A stretch of 64,000 bases of DNA, taken from contig NZ_VUNE01000001.1 of the NCBI RefSeq assembly GCF_009695815.1, forward strand, positions 1 through 64,000. The letters run 5' to 3'. The notes under the pieces were generated by a model, which made no database searches, was not told the DNA's origin, and saw only the letters and a list, made by a program, of their open reading frames with translations. This document shows positions 1 to 9,373 of this stretch, piece by piece (within the stretch, counting starts at the first letter, position 1; every line of letters begins with the position of its first letter). This DNA is from Peptostreptococcus porci. Lineage in GTDB: Bacteria; Bacillota; Clostridia; Peptostreptococcales; Peptostreptococcaceae. The translations under genes and the position numbers were made by a program.

Positions 1-113
<113 letters not shown>

Positions 114-120
114 TGATTAG

Positions 121-147
121 CTCTAGCTTATGCTAGGGTTTTTTTTA
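121..147 (+). terminator. Rho-independent terminator of the rRNA operon
   Basis: Seven base pairs (121-127 with 132-138, two G-T pairs) close a TTAT loop and are followed by a run of eight T. It lies a few bases after the 5S gene. Confidence 0.88.
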
Positions 148-167
148 TAAAAAAAGTTAAGAGTGTA

Positions 168-198
168 TTGATTTCAAGTAATAAATGTGGAATATAAT
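168..198 (+). promoter_or_regulatory. Possible promoter of the decarboxylase gene
   Basis: TTGATT (168-173) and TATAAT (193-198) are separated by 19 bases, a little long for a vegetative promoter. A second overlapping TATAAT starts at 199. Confidence 0.4.
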
Positions 199-226
199 TA
201 TAATTTATTAATGACGAGGTGGAAAT

Positions 227-1768
227 ATGAATAAAACTATTTATGATGCAGTAAAGAAAATTAGACAAGAAAATATCGTATCTTTTCATATGCCAGGTCA
301 TAAATATGGAAGATTGCCCAGAAAAATAGAATATCAAGAATTTTTCTCAGATATTTATGAGTTCGACACAACAGAAATTTATGGTACGGACAACCTACAT
401 AACCCCAAAAGTATAATTAAGCAATCTCAGATAAATTCTAGAAAAGTATTGTTTCCAGAGTCAGATAATTATGATTTGATATACTTGGTTAATGGTAGTA
501 CCTGTGGAATTGAATCTTCAATATTTTGCAGCGTCAAAAAAGGTGATAAAATAATATTAAATAGAGGTTGCCATCAATCCGTTTATAATTCGTGTCTGGT
601 TTCGGATTTAAAACCAATTTTTGTGGGAGAAAATATATCCAAAGAAGGAGTTTTTATTGGCGTTGAAGAACGTGAGTATATAGAAGCAATCGAAAATAAC
701 AAAGATGCGAGTGTCGTGATTATTACGAGACCTACATATTATGGGATGGTTTTTGATGTAGAGAATATTATTGCCAAAGCTCATGAATATGGAATGAGAG
801 TGATAGTGGATGAGGCTCATGGGGCACATTTTAATCTTCATGATATTTTCCCGAAATCAAGTGTTTATTTTGGTGCGGATTTCGTCATACAAAGCTTACA
901 CAAGACTTTGCCTTGTTTTACTCAGGCATCAGTATTGCTTGTTAATAGAGATAGGATAAATAGGAGTGAAATGGGCAAATTGTCCTCATCACTTAATATA
1001 TTTGAATCTTCAAGCCCATCATACTTGCTTATGTCGAGTATTGAAATTTGTGTTGAACAGACAGAAAAGTTTGGAAAGAAACTAATGGAGGATCTTTTAA
1101 ATAATATATACATATTTAAAAGAAAAGTGAAAAACTATAAAATCTTCGAGACATCTGATCCAACTAAGATATTTATAAATACGATAGACAAGGGCATAAA
1201 TGGTCACGATTTTGCGAAATTGTTGCGATACAAGTATAACATTCAAGTTGAAATGTCAAATTACTCTGGAATTTTGATGTTATGCAGCATTTGTAATGTA
1301 AAGAAGGATTTTGATTTGTTGTATGATGCTATGAATGATATAGTTGAGAAAAATATGTTTACTCTAAATTCAGATGATAATTATGAGTATGATGGTTTCT
1401 TTGGATATGATGAAAAAGTCAATTATGGCGGAGTGGAGGACAAGTCTGTGAGTGATGACGGTATAAAATCGCTAAAGAAGAGCAAAAAAATCGATCTAGA
1501 CTTTCCTTCAGTAATTCCAGATAGGCGACTTTCTCCTAGAGATGCATTTGATGCCACTAAGGTATCTATTGATATTGAAAAATCAGTAGGAAAAGTATGT
1601 GGAGAGTTTATTATACCATATCCACCAGGAGTGTGTATCATCGCTCCAGGCGAGATAATCAGTGAAGAAATTATCGATTTTATTGTAAAAGCTAGAGAAA
1701 TAAATATGGAAATAAATGGAATGTTGAGTAGTGACTTTTCAAAAATACAGATAGTTGATTGCGATTGA
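227..1768 (+). CDS. Orn/Lys/Arg decarboxylase family protein (PLP, YaaO/SpeA-like)
   Basis: A PLP-dependent fold-I amino-acid decarboxylase of 513 residues. The N-terminus has the family motif SFHMPGHKYG. The PLP site is visible as DEAHGAH followed by SLHKTLP, with Lys226 as the expected Schiff-base lysine. A C-terminal region with YPPGVCIIAPGE matches the Orn/Lys/Arg decarboxylase C-terminal domain. The start has an SD (GAGGTGG) six bases upstream. Like B. subtilis yaaO it sits just before tmk in a tmk-holB-ricT cluster. Substrate (lysine, arginine or ornithine) cannot be read from sequence, so no symbol is given; a role in polyamine synthesis is inferred. A gap of 170 bases separates it from tmk. 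Confidence 0.88.
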   Translation: MNKTIYDAVKKIRQENIVSFHMPGHKYGRLPRKIEYQEFFSDIYEFDTTEIYGTDNLHNPKSIIKQSQINSRKVLFPESDNYDLIYLVNGSTCGIESSIFCSVKKGDKIILNRGCHQSVYNSCLVSDLKPIFVGENISKEGVFIGVEEREYIEAIENNKDASVVIITRPTYYGMVFDVENIIAKAHEYGMRVIVDEAHGAHFNLHDIFPKSSVYFGADFVIQSLHKTLPCFTQASVLLVNRDRINRSEMGKLSSSLNIFESSSPSYLLMSSIEICVEQTEKFGKKLMEDLLNNIYIFKRKVKNYKIFETSDPTKIFINTIDKGINGHDFAKLLRYKYNIQVEMSNYSGILMLCSICNVKKDFDLLYDAMNDIVEKNMFTLNSDDNYEYDGFFGYDEKVNYGGVEDKSVSDDGIKSLKKSKKIDLDFPSVIPDRRLSPRDAFDATKVSIDIEKSVGKVCGEFIIPYPPGVCIIAPGEIISEEIIDFIVKAREINMEINGMLSSDFSKIQIVDCD

Positions 1769-1938
1769 AGTGAGATTAACGTGAGATAAATAATATAAAA
1801 TAATATAAATATGAAAAGTGAGATAAGTGAGATTTTTAGAATAAAGTATTAATAATGGAAACTATAAAATGAAAAGAGCAAAAAAGAGTAATAAAATGAA
1901 ATAGCAAGGAACATATTTTTATAATAAAGGAGTTATTA

Positions 1939-2628
1939 ATGAATAAGAATGGTAAATTGTTCGTCATAGAAAGTGGATCTGATGGATCAGGAAAGGCTAC
2001 TCAATCCCAATTATTGTATGATTATTTAAAAAATAAGGGATATAAAGTTATCAAGGTAGAGTTCCCAAATTATAAATCTGAGGCATCATCTGTAGTAAAA
2101 ATGTATTTAAGAGGTGATTTTGGTAGAAGAGCTGATGATGTCGATCCATATGTAGCATCTACTTTCTATGCGCTTGACAGGTATGCGTCTTACAAAACTG
2201 AATGGGAAGATTTTTATCGAAGTGGAGGTATTGTTATTGCCGACAGATATACTACGTCAAATATGGTTCATCAGGCTTCAAAAATGAACGATAATGAAGA
2301 AAAAGATAAATTTTTGAAATGGTTGTACGATTTTGAGTTTGGGTTATACAAGCTACCGACTCCAGATGAGATTTTTTTTCTGGATGTTCCGGTCGATATA
2401 ACTGAAAAGCTGATTGAAACAAGAAAAAATAAGTTCACAAATGAGTCGGAAAAAGATATTCATGAAAGGGATAAGGGTTACTTGGAGAGAACATATATGA
2501 ATTCAAAATACGTTGCTGAAAAGTATTCGTGGAATATCGTAGACTGCGTGGATGAATTGGGAGAAATGAAAAGTGTAGAGGAGATACATCATAGTATTAT
2601 TGAGAAAATATCAAATCATCTAAAATAG
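1939..2628 (+). CDS. tmk: Thymidylate kinase (dTMP kinase)
   Basis: Phosphorylates dTMP to dTDP in dTTP synthesis. The P-loop is GSDGSGKATQ near residues 14-23, an unusual form in which Ala replaces the usual Ser/Thr after Lys. The DRY motif (ADRYTTSNMVHQ) lies near residue 100 and a LID-like segment rich in Lys/Arg/Glu near 165-185. At 229 residues it is slightly longer than the common 205-215. The SD is AAAGGAG, six bases before ATG. Its place before holB and ricT is the normal Firmicutes order. No terminator is seen before holB. Confidence 0.9.
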   Translation: MNKNGKLFVIESGSDGSGKATQSQLLYDYLKNKGYKVIKVEFPNYKSEASSVVKMYLRGDFGRRADDVDPYVASTFYALDRYASYKTEWEDFYRSGGIVIADRYTTSNMVHQASKMNDNEEKDKFLKWLYDFEFGLYKLPTPDEIFFLDVPVDITEKLIETRKNKFTNESEKDIHERDKGYLERTYMNSKYVAEKYSWNIVDCVDELGEMKSVEEIHHSIIEKISNHLK

Positions 2629-2650
2629 AGCTGTGACAAATTTGAAATAT

Positions 2651-2766
2651 AGAAATAGCAAATATGTAGTATAGATATACACTATAAATCGGCAATTTAG
2701 AAATGGTAAATGTGTAGTATAGATATGCAATATAAGTCGGTAATTTAGAAATGATAAATCTGTAAT
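2651..2766 (+). repeat. Intergenic 48-bp tandem repeat, about 2.4 copies
   Basis: Units start at 2651, 2699 and 2747 (the last partial). Copies share AGAAAT, TGTAGTATAGATAT and TCGG-AATTT blocks and differ by scattered substitutions. The array fills most of the 164-base gap between tmk and holB. No open frame or stable hairpin is evident. Confidence 0.85.
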
Positions 2767-2792
2767 AGAATAATGACAAAAAGGGGTAGAAA

Positions 2793-3731
2793 ATGTTTGA
2801 AAATATAATTGGTCATAAAAGGGAAAAAAATATGCTAGAACATATAATAAAATCGAATAATGTGTCTAATGCTTATATATTCTCTGGACCAGAGGGCACT
2901 GGAAAAAGTATAATTGCCAAAGAGTTTGCCAGTAGGTTGCTCGGCGTTAGTGTTGATAATAGTCCGGATTTTGAACTTATTCAGCCAGAAAAATCGGAAA
3001 ATAGTATAAAAATAGATAAAATTAGAGCTATCAATTCCAGCATAAATTTAAATCCAGTGAGTGACTATAGGATATATTTAATAAACGATGCCGAAAAAAT
3101 GACCTTGCAAGCTCAGAATGCTTTATTAAAAACTTTAGAAGAACCATCAAGTTATGGTATAATAATTCTTGTAACTAAAAATGAGCAAGTTCTATTGGAA
3201 ACTATAAGATCGAGGTGTTTGGATATTAAATTTTCTCCTCTGAGTATTTCTGAAGTACATGAGTATTTGATTTCTAGAAAAATAGAAGAAGAAATATCAA
3301 AGGTCTCTTCAATTCTTTCAAGAGGAAGCATAAAAAGAGCATTGGAGACTTCTCAAAATGAAGAAATAGTCGAAATCAGAAATATTGTAAAAACTATTTT
3401 GAGCAATGCTATTGATAAGAGAGATATTTTCGAGCTTTCTAGGACAAGCGAATATCTCAAAAACTATAGTTCCCAAATTGGCTTTTTTATAGAATTTATT
3501 AAATTATATATGAGAGATATGATAGTCTTTGGAGAAACTAGGAATGTTGACTTGATAATAAACAAAGATGATAAAGAATTTGTTAGTAGGCTTTCATCGA
3601 GGGTTAGTTTGTCTAAGCTTGGGAAATTAATGGATGTAGTCATGGATACAGAGAAGAAAATAAATGCCAATTGTAATTTTAATACAACAATGAATTCAAT
3701 GGCTGAGAGCTTTTATAAGGTGGTGAATTAA
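2793..3731 (+). CDS. holB: DNA polymerase III subunit delta' (clamp-loader ATPase fold)
   Basis: An AAA+ clamp-loader subunit of 312 residues. It has a Walker A-like GPEGTGKS near residue 33, the sensor region AQNALLKTLEEPS and the SRC motif (IRSRCLDIKF). The Cys4 zinc module that many delta' proteins carry after the P-loop is absent: the segment ASRLLGVSVDNSPDF runs straight on with no cysteines. The SD is AAAGGGG. The stop codon overlaps the ricT start by one base (TAATG), so the two are translationally coupled. Confidence 0.9.
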   Translation: MFENIIGHKREKNMLEHIIKSNNVSNAYIFSGPEGTGKSIIAKEFASRLLGVSVDNSPDFELIQPEKSENSIKIDKIRAINSSINLNPVSDYRIYLINDAEKMTLQAQNALLKTLEEPSSYGIIILVTKNEQVLLETIRSRCLDIKFSPLSISEVHEYLISRKIEEEISKVSSILSRGSIKRALETSQNEEIVEIRNIVKTILSNAIDKRDIFELSRTSEYLKNYSSQIGFFIEFIKLYMRDMIVFGETRNVDLIINKDDKEFVSRLSSRVSLSKLGKLMDVVMDTEKKINANCNFNTTMNSMAESFYKVVN

Positions 3732-4618
3732 TGGTACAAATAGTAGGAATTAGATTCAAGCCTGTGGGTAAAATTTATTACTTCGATCCCACAGAACTAG
3801 AATTAAATATAGGTGATGATGTAATAGTTGAAACCTCAAGAGGACTTGAGTTTGGAATGGTAGTAATAGAGCCAAAATTTGTTCCTGAGGAAGATATTGT
3901 CAATCCTTTAAAGCCAATTATAAGATTGGCAACCTCAGAAGACAAGGATGTCTATGCTGACAATAAAATAAAAACAAAGGATGCATTTGAAATATGTGAA
4001 ACAAAAATAAAAGAGCATAATTTGGATATGTTTTTAATAGATTGTGAATATACTTTTGATAGAAATAAGTTGATATTTTATTTCACAGCAGAAGGCAGAA
4101 TAGATTTTAGAGAGTTAGTCAAGGATTTGGCTGCGATTTTTAAGACACGAATTGAATTGAGACAAATTGGAGTTAGAGATGAAGCAAAGATAATTAATGC
4201 AATAGGTCCTTGTGGCAGATCTCTATGCTGTGCAACATGGATTGGTGAGTTTATGCCTGTTTCGATAAAGATGGCAAAGGATCAGGGCCTTTCACTTAAT
4301 CCAGCAAAAATTTCGGGTGTTTGCGGAAGACTATTCTGTTGCTTAAAATATGAAGCAAAGGGATACAATGAGGCAATAAAAAAGATGCCTGCTGCTGGTT
4401 GGATAGTAAAAGATTTATTTAGTGATAGAAATGCGAAGGTAATTGAATCGAATTATCTTCTTGAAAATATAAAAGTGGAGTATGACGATAAAAGTGTTGG
4501 AGTCTTATCTCAGGGTGATTATGTAGTTATTAAGTCGTTCAAAAAAGATAACAGTATAGCTGATGGTTTAGATTCTGAAACATTAGAAGAGTTAAAAAAA
4601 CTAGAGCAGGATAAATAG
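3731..4618 (+). CDS. ricT: PSP1-domain protein RicT (YaaT)
   Basis: A 295-residue PSP1-domain protein. In B. subtilis RicT forms the RicA-RicF-RicT complex that carries Fe-S clusters and steers RNase Y to processing sites. The cysteine set is present: CGRSLCC near residues 158-164 and CGRLFCC near 197-203. It lies between holB and the methyltransferase as in many Firmicutes. The C-terminus is acidic and Lys-rich. Identification is firm; the RNase Y link is known from the family, not visible here. Confidence 0.92.
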   Translation: MVQIVGIRFKPVGKIYYFDPTELELNIGDDVIVETSRGLEFGMVVIEPKFVPEEDIVNPLKPIIRLATSEDKDVYADNKIKTKDAFEICETKIKEHNLDMFLIDCEYTFDRNKLIFYFTAEGRIDFRELVKDLAAIFKTRIELRQIGVRDEAKIINAIGPCGRSLCCATWIGEFMPVSIKMAKDQGLSLNPAKISGVCGRLFCCLKYEAKGYNEAIKKMPAAGWIVKDLFSDRNAKVIESNYLLENIKVEYDDKSVGVLSQGDYVVIKSFKKDNSIADGLDSETLEELKKLEQDK

Positions 4619-4626
4619 AGGTATAT

Positions 4627-5376
4627 ATGAATGTCGATATTTTTGAAGATGAGAGAATTGATGATCTTCAATTTAAAGGTCTAAAGATAATTCAAAATAT
4701 AAATGGGTTTTGTTTTGGGATAGATGCTGTATTACTTGCAAATTTCTGTAAGATTAAAAAAAATGCTGAGGTAATAGATCTGGGAACTGGTACAGGGATT
4801 ATACCCATATTGCTTTCGGGAAAGAGTAATGCGAAAAGAATTACAGGAGTGGAAATACAGGATGAAGTGGTCGATATGGCAAGGAGATCAGTATCACTTA
4901 ATGATTTAGAAGAAAAAATCGAAATAGTAAAATGCGATATAAAATGCGTTCAAGATTCATTTGAGAAAAACAGATATGATGTGGTAGTATCGAATCCACC
5001 ATATATGCATTCAAATGGACTGATAAACGAAAATGATAAAAAAGCAATTTCGAGACATGAAGTTTTGTGTAATTTGGAAGACGTAATCAGAGGTGCTGCA
5101 TATCTCTTAAAACCAAATGGCAGATTCTTTATGATAAATAGACCTCTTAGGTTGGTCGATATGATATGCTATGGAAGACAGTATAATTTGGAGCCAAAGT
5201 TTATTCGATTTGTACATTCGAAAGCCAATAAGGCACCAAAATTAGTTTTGATGGAGTATGTAAAAAATGCAAAGCCAGAATCAAAAATTCTGGAACCATT
5301 GTATGTATACGGCGAAGATAACAAGTATACCAAAGAAATTTTAGATATATACTCAAACGTTAGTGTGGCTGAATAG
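4627..5376 (+). CDS. tRNA1(Val) A37 N6-methyltransferase family protein (YabB/TrmN6-like)
   Basis: A 249-residue class I SAM-dependent methyltransferase. The SAM-binding glycine motif is DLGTGTGIIPILL near residues 56-68, and the catalytic N6-adenine motif SNPPYMH is near residue 124. The family methylates A37 of tRNA1(Val) in E. coli; the substrate in Firmicutes is inferred by homology. It starts eight bases after ricT and ends 12 bases before rsmI, consistent with one transcript. Confidence 0.88.
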   Translation: MNVDIFEDERIDDLQFKGLKIIQNINGFCFGIDAVLLANFCKIKKNAEVIDLGTGTGIIPILLSGKSNAKRITGVEIQDEVVDMARRSVSLNDLEEKIEIVKCDIKCVQDSFEKNRYDVVVSNPPYMHSNGLINENDKKAISRHEVLCNLEDVIRGAAYLLKPNGRFFMINRPLRLVDMICYGRQYNLEPKFIRFVHSKANKAPKLVLMEYVKNAKPESKILEPLYVYGEDNKYTKEILDIYSNVSVAE

Positions 5377-5388
5377 GAGGTGTAAATC

Positions 5389-6228
5389 TTGAGTGGAAAG
5401 CTTTTTGTTTGTCCTACGCCAATTGGGAATTTGGAAGATATAACCTTTAGAGTTTTGCGTATTCTTGGAGAGGTAGACCTAATTGCAGCTGAAGATACCA
5501 GACATACGATAAAATTATTAAATCATTTCGAGATAAGCAAACCTCTTACCAGTTATCATGAGCATAACAAAAATTCAAAGGGGCAGATCTTAATTGAAAA
5601 ATTAAAGGAAGGCATTGATATTGCTCTTGTAAGTGATGCTGGTATGCCGGGTATATCCGATCCAGGTCAAGAACTTATAAGAGAATGTATAGACAATGAT
5701 GTCGATATAGAAATTCTACCTGGTGCCAGTGCCTTTGTTATCGCATTGATTGGGTCTGGAATGGATACTGATAAATTTGTATTTGAGGGTTTCTTGGAAA
5801 GAGATAAAAAACGAAAAAAAGAAAGACTATCAGAGTTAAAAAATGAAAAGAGAACGATGATAATTTACGAATCACCCCATAGAATCAAAGACACTCTAAA
5901 ACTGATAAATGTCTGTCTAGGAAATAGAAAAATTGCAATATGCAGGGAATTGACGAAGAAATATGAAGAATATATGAGGGTCACTGTAGAGGAAGCTATC
6001 GAATATTATGAAAAGAATGAACCACGAGGGGAGTACATAATAATATTAGATGGAAACAAGCTAAGTGAAAACAGCGAGACTGATAATGAATATGAAGAGC
6101 TTGATGATAGAAGTTATGTCTGTAAATTAATAGAGAACGGGTATTCAAAAAAGGATGCTATAAAAAAGGTAGCAAAAGATAGAGGAAAAAATAAAAATGA
6201 AGTTTATAAACAAGCTCTAGACCTGTAA
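5389..6228 (+). CDS. rsmI: 16S rRNA (cytidine1402-2'-O)-methyltransferase
   Basis: A tetrapyrrole-methylase-fold enzyme that 2'-O-methylates C1402 of 16S rRNA. Seen: the N-terminal VCPTPIGNLEDITFR, AAEDTRHT, the SDAGMPGISDPG loop, and the C-terminal ELTKKYEE and PRGEYIIIL. Its 279 residues are normal. The start is TTG, supported by a strong SD (AGGAGGTG) seven bases upstream; no ATG fits. It closes the housekeeping operon, and no clear terminator follows. Confidence 0.93.
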   Translation: MSGKLFVCPTPIGNLEDITFRVLRILGEVDLIAAEDTRHTIKLLNHFEISKPLTSYHEHNKNSKGQILIEKLKEGIDIALVSDAGMPGISDPGQELIRECIDNDVDIEILPGASAFVIALIGSGMDTDKFVFEGFLERDKKRKKERLSELKNEKRTMIIYESPHRIKDTLKLINVCLGNRKIAICRELTKKYEEYMRVTVEEAIEYYEKNEPRGEYIIILDGNKLSENSETDNEYEELDDRSYVCKLIENGYSKKDAIKKVAKDRGKNKNEVYKQALDL

Positions 6229-6319
6229 AAAAACAGAAATGAAGTTTAAAGGCAAGGTTCAGACTTATAGATAGGGATAAAATTATTTCGAAAATAATAT
6301 GATTATTCCTTGAAGATGG

Positions 6320-6376
6320 TTGAATAATATCTATAGTTTGATATAATGTATATGGCGCATTTATTATGGTGCGCCA
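6320..6376 (+). promoter_or_regulatory. lrgAB promoter with a hairpin at the predicted transcript start
   Basis: TTGAAT (6320-6325), 16-base spacer, TATAAT (6342-6347). The expected start site (about 6354) falls on the first bases of an inverted repeat TGGCGCA (6353-6359) / TGCGCCA (6370-6376) with a 10-base loop. The mRNA would therefore begin with a 7-bp hairpin. Confidence 0.65.
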
Positions 6377-6400
6377 AATTTATTTTGAGTGGTGATATAT

Positions 6401-6739
6401 TTGAAATTATTTAAGCAGGTGCTAATTATTGCACTTATCAGTTTTATTGGCGAAATGATGCATAGATTTTTGCCTTTTCCAGTGCCGTCAAGTATTTATG
6501 GTTTGCTGTTGATGCTTTTGCTATTGATGACAAAGGTTATAAAGCTTGAAAGTGTAGATTATGTAGGTAAGGTATTGATAAAATACATGCCGATAATGTT
6601 TGTTCCAGCAGGAGTTGGTTTGGTAACAGCATGGGATAGACTGTATCCTATTCTAATTCCAGTGGCAGTCATTACCTTCGTTTCAACGATTATTGTGATG
6701 GTTGTTTCTGGGAAATTTACAGAAAAACTAATTAAATAG
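6401..6739 (+). CDS. lrgA: CidA/LrgA family holin-like membrane protein
   Basis: A small integral membrane protein (112 residues) with four predicted helices, matching LrgA/CidA (FPVPSSIYGLLLMLLLL, FVPAGVGLVTAW). The family is described as holin-like and, with LrgB, is linked to murein hydrolase control and pyruvate uptake. I choose TTG at 6401, four bases after a GGTGAT ribosome site; a longer frame opens at GTG 6389 but lacks an SD. It is followed 11 bases later by lrgB. LrgA and CidA cannot be separated on sequence alone. Confidence 0.83.
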   Translation: MKLFKQVLIIALISFIGEMMHRFLPFPVPSSIYGLLLMLLLLMTKVIKLESVDYVGKVLIKYMPIMFVPAGVGLVTAWDRLYPILIPVAVITFVSTIIVMVVSGKFTEKLIK

Positions 6740-6750
6740 ATGGAGATGAT

Positions 6751-7446
6751 ATGATGAAAGACGCTATAGTCGGTTCGGTATTTTTTGGTATAATTTTGAC
6801 TGTTATTACGTTTTATATAGGTGATTTATTGAAGAGAAAATTGAAGCATCCTCTGGCAAATCCTATTTTGATTTCTGGAATGGCAGTAATTGGAATCTTG
6901 GTATTTTTTGATATAGATTTCGACACTTATAATAAGGGAGCCAAATACATTGGTTTCTTATTAACACCAGCGACGGTTTGCTTGGCAATTCCATTATATG
7001 AGGAGATTCAACATTTGAAAAACAACTGGTTGGCGATTATGTCTGGAATAATTTCTGGGATAATTTCTAGTGCTGCAACAGTATTTGTATTATCACTAGT
7101 TTTTAAACTTGGACATCAAGAATATGTAACTCTGTTGCCAAAGTCAATAACTGCTGCCATAGGAATGGATATTTCAAAGCAACTGGATGGCGTTGTCTCA
7201 ATAACTGTAGCAATAATTATAATAACTGGCTTAATTGGAAATATAATGGGAGAGTTTATTTTAGAGAAATTCAACATCAAGCATCCGATTGCCAAGGGAG
7301 TTGCATATGGTGCATCTTCTCATGCATTGGGAACGTCTAAAGCTATGGAAATAGGAGAGCTAGAAGGTGCGATAAGTGGTTTATCATTGGCTGTTTCAGG
7401 AATTTTAACGGTTTTTGCTGTTTCTATATTTGCAAATCTGATATAG
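6751..7446 (+). CDS. lrgB: LrgB/CidB family membrane protein
   Basis: A 231-residue polytopic membrane protein with six or seven hydrophobic segments. Family marks are ANPILISG, GFLLTPATVCLAIPLY, LLPKSITAAIGMDIS and the C-terminal GASSHALGTSKAMEIGE. It acts with LrgA in the cytoplasmic membrane. The SD is GGAGATG. Two ATG codons stand in tandem at 6751 and 6754; either may be used. No LytTR or LytSR gene lies nearby in the window. Confidence 0.88.
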   Translation: MMKDAIVGSVFFGIILTVITFYIGDLLKRKLKHPLANPILISGMAVIGILVFFDIDFDTYNKGAKYIGFLLTPATVCLAIPLYEEIQHLKNNWLAIMSGIISGIISSAATVFVLSLVFKLGHQEYVTLLPKSITAAIGMDISKQLDGVVSITVAIIIITGLIGNIMGEFILEKFNIKHPIAKGVAYGASSHALGTSKAMEIGELEGAISGLSLAVSGILTVFAVSIFANLI

Positions 7447-7908
7447 TTTTAATATTATTAAAATGATTTAATTTAATAAATTTGGTGGGAGTTCGTACTA
7501 CTTGTTAATTAATAAAACATTGCCCAAAATATAAAAATATTAATAAAGAAATTTTTTGATATTTTTTATATTAATAAGAATTGTCCGAATTTTATGAATT
7601 GACAAAAAGAAAAATGAAGTATTGTTGATAAATACTTCATTTTTTTGTTTTTATTAAAAAAAATTTTTTTAAACCAAAATTTGCTTTTTACCAAAAAAAA
7701 TATTATTCTTAAGAAAACAACTTTAAATAAGGAATACATTTTCATTAATAATAAGATATTTTTTATATTATTTTCATCGATTATTTTCCAGAAATAATAA
7801 ATAAAATGGTATTTTTATTAAATTTATGATAGAATAGACTTAGTTAAAATCACTTAATATTATAAGGTATAGTATTTTGGGATATTTTTAGGAGACAAGG
7901 AGAGAAAA
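7447..7908. other. 462-base intergenic gap between lrgB and pncB
   Basis: Very AT-rich and without a coding frame. It contains the terminator described at 7611-7647. Weak -10-like elements (TATGAT 7825, TAGAAT 7830) precede pncB but have no convincing -35. I see no riboswitch signature and no clear operator. Confidence 0.6.
7611..7647 (+). terminator. Rho-independent terminator downstream of lrgAB
   Basis: AATGAAGTAT pairs with ATACTTCATT around a short loop, with flanking A and T tracts extending the stem and seven T at the end. The A tract on the other side means it may work in both directions. Confidence 0.8.
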
Positions 7909-9345
7909 ATGTCAAGAAACTTAACCATGTTAACTGATTTATATCAATTAACTATGATAAATGGATATTACAAAAGTGGAAACCACAATGATATGTCAGT
8001 TTTTGATGTATTCTTTAGAAAAAATGTTTGCGATGGTGGGTATACTATTATTTCTGGAATGGATGAAGTTGTAGAGTATATTCAAAATCTTAAATTTTCC
8101 GATGCCGATCTTGAATATTTGAGATCTTTGAATATATTTGATGATGATTTTTTAAACTTCCTAAAAAATTTTAAATTCACAGGTGATATTTATTCTGTTG
8201 AAGACGGTAGCATTATGTTTCCAAATGAACCAGTGCTAACAGTAAAAGCACCTCTATATCAGGCACAATTGGTAGAAACAGCGATTTTATCGATGATAAA
8301 CTTTATGTCATTAATAGCTACAAAGTCCTCAAGGGTCTGTAATGCGGCAAAAGGGGATGCGGTTTTGGAATTTGGATTAAGACGTGCTCAGGGTCCAGAG
8401 GCTGGGCTATATGGTGCAAAGGCTGCGGTTGTCGGTGGATGTGCTGCAACTTCTAATGTCTTGGCTGGAAAAATGTTTGATATACCTGTGGCAGGGACAC
8501 ATGCACATAGCTGGGTGCAAAAATTTGATACAGAATTAGATGCATTTAGGGCATATGCGGAGATTTATCCAGATAATTGCCTATTGCTTATTGATACATA
8601 TAATGTCTTGGAAAGTGGAGTGAAAAATGCCATTACGGTATTTGATGAACTTAGAGAAAAAGGCTATGAGCCTGTAGGGGTAAGACTTGATTCAGGAGAC
8701 TTGACTTACTTATCCAGAGAGGTAAGAAAGATTTTAGATGATGCGGGTTATCCGAATGCCAAGATAACTGCTTCAAATGACCTTGATGAGTACATGATAA
8801 CTTCATTGAAACAAGAGGGTGCTTGCATAGACTCTTGGGGAGTTGGAACAAAGCTTATCACTTCATATGACTATCCGTCATTGGGAGGAGTTTATAAGCT
8901 GGCTGCCACTGCATCAAGAGAAGGTGAGCTGATGCCAAAGATTAAAATTTCTGAAAACCCCGAAAAAATCAACAATCCCGGATATAAGAAGGTTGTGAGA
9001 ATATATAACTCTTATGGAAAGGCTGAAGCCGATCTTATTATGTTAAACGACGAAACAATTGATGAAAATCTTCCTTTGGAGATATTTGATCCAGTGTATA
9101 CTTGGAAGAGGAAGGTTTTTGAAAAATATACAATAAGAGAAATGCTAGTTCCGCTGATTAAGGACGGGAAATGCGTTAGAGAGAAAAAAACAGTACATGA
9201 AATAAAGGAATACGCAAAAGAAGAACTTCAAAGTATTTGGGATCAATATAAGAGAATAAAAAATCCACATATTTACAAGGTGGATTTATCTCAGAAGCTT
9301 TGGGAGTTGAAAAACAATATGGTGGCTTCTAAAAAGAAATTTTAA
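7909..9345 (+). CDS. pncB: Nicotinate phosphoribosyltransferase
   Basis: Converts nicotinate and PRPP to nicotinate mononucleotide in NAD salvage (Preiss-Handler route). The 478 residues match the long Firmicutes form. Seen: N-terminal NLTMLTDLYQLTMINGYY, EFGLRRAQGPEAG, the phosphate-binding GTHAHSW, RLDSGDLTYLSR and TASNDLDEY. The SD is AAGGAGAG. It is followed 28 bases later by a regulator of the Lrp family, which may share its transcript. Confidence 0.94.
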   Translation: MSRNLTMLTDLYQLTMINGYYKSGNHNDMSVFDVFFRKNVCDGGYTIISGMDEVVEYIQNLKFSDADLEYLRSLNIFDDDFLNFLKNFKFTGDIYSVEDGSIMFPNEPVLTVKAPLYQAQLVETAILSMINFMSLIATKSSRVCNAAKGDAVLEFGLRRAQGPEAGLYGAKAAVVGGCAATSNVLAGKMFDIPVAGTHAHSWVQKFDTELDAFRAYAEIYPDNCLLLIDTYNVLESGVKNAITVFDELREKGYEPVGVRLDSGDLTYLSREVRKILDDAGYPNAKITASNDLDEYMITSLKQEGACIDSWGVGTKLITSYDYPSLGGVYKLAATASREGELMPKIKISENPEKINNPGYKKVVRIYNSYGKAEADLIMLNDETIDENLPLEIFDPVYTWKRKVFEKYTIREMLVPLIKDGKCVREKKTVHEIKEYAKEELQSIWDQYKRIKNPHIYKVDLSQKLWELKNNMVASKKKF

Positions 9346-9373
9346 TATATTTTATGTAAAGTAGGTGGGTAAA

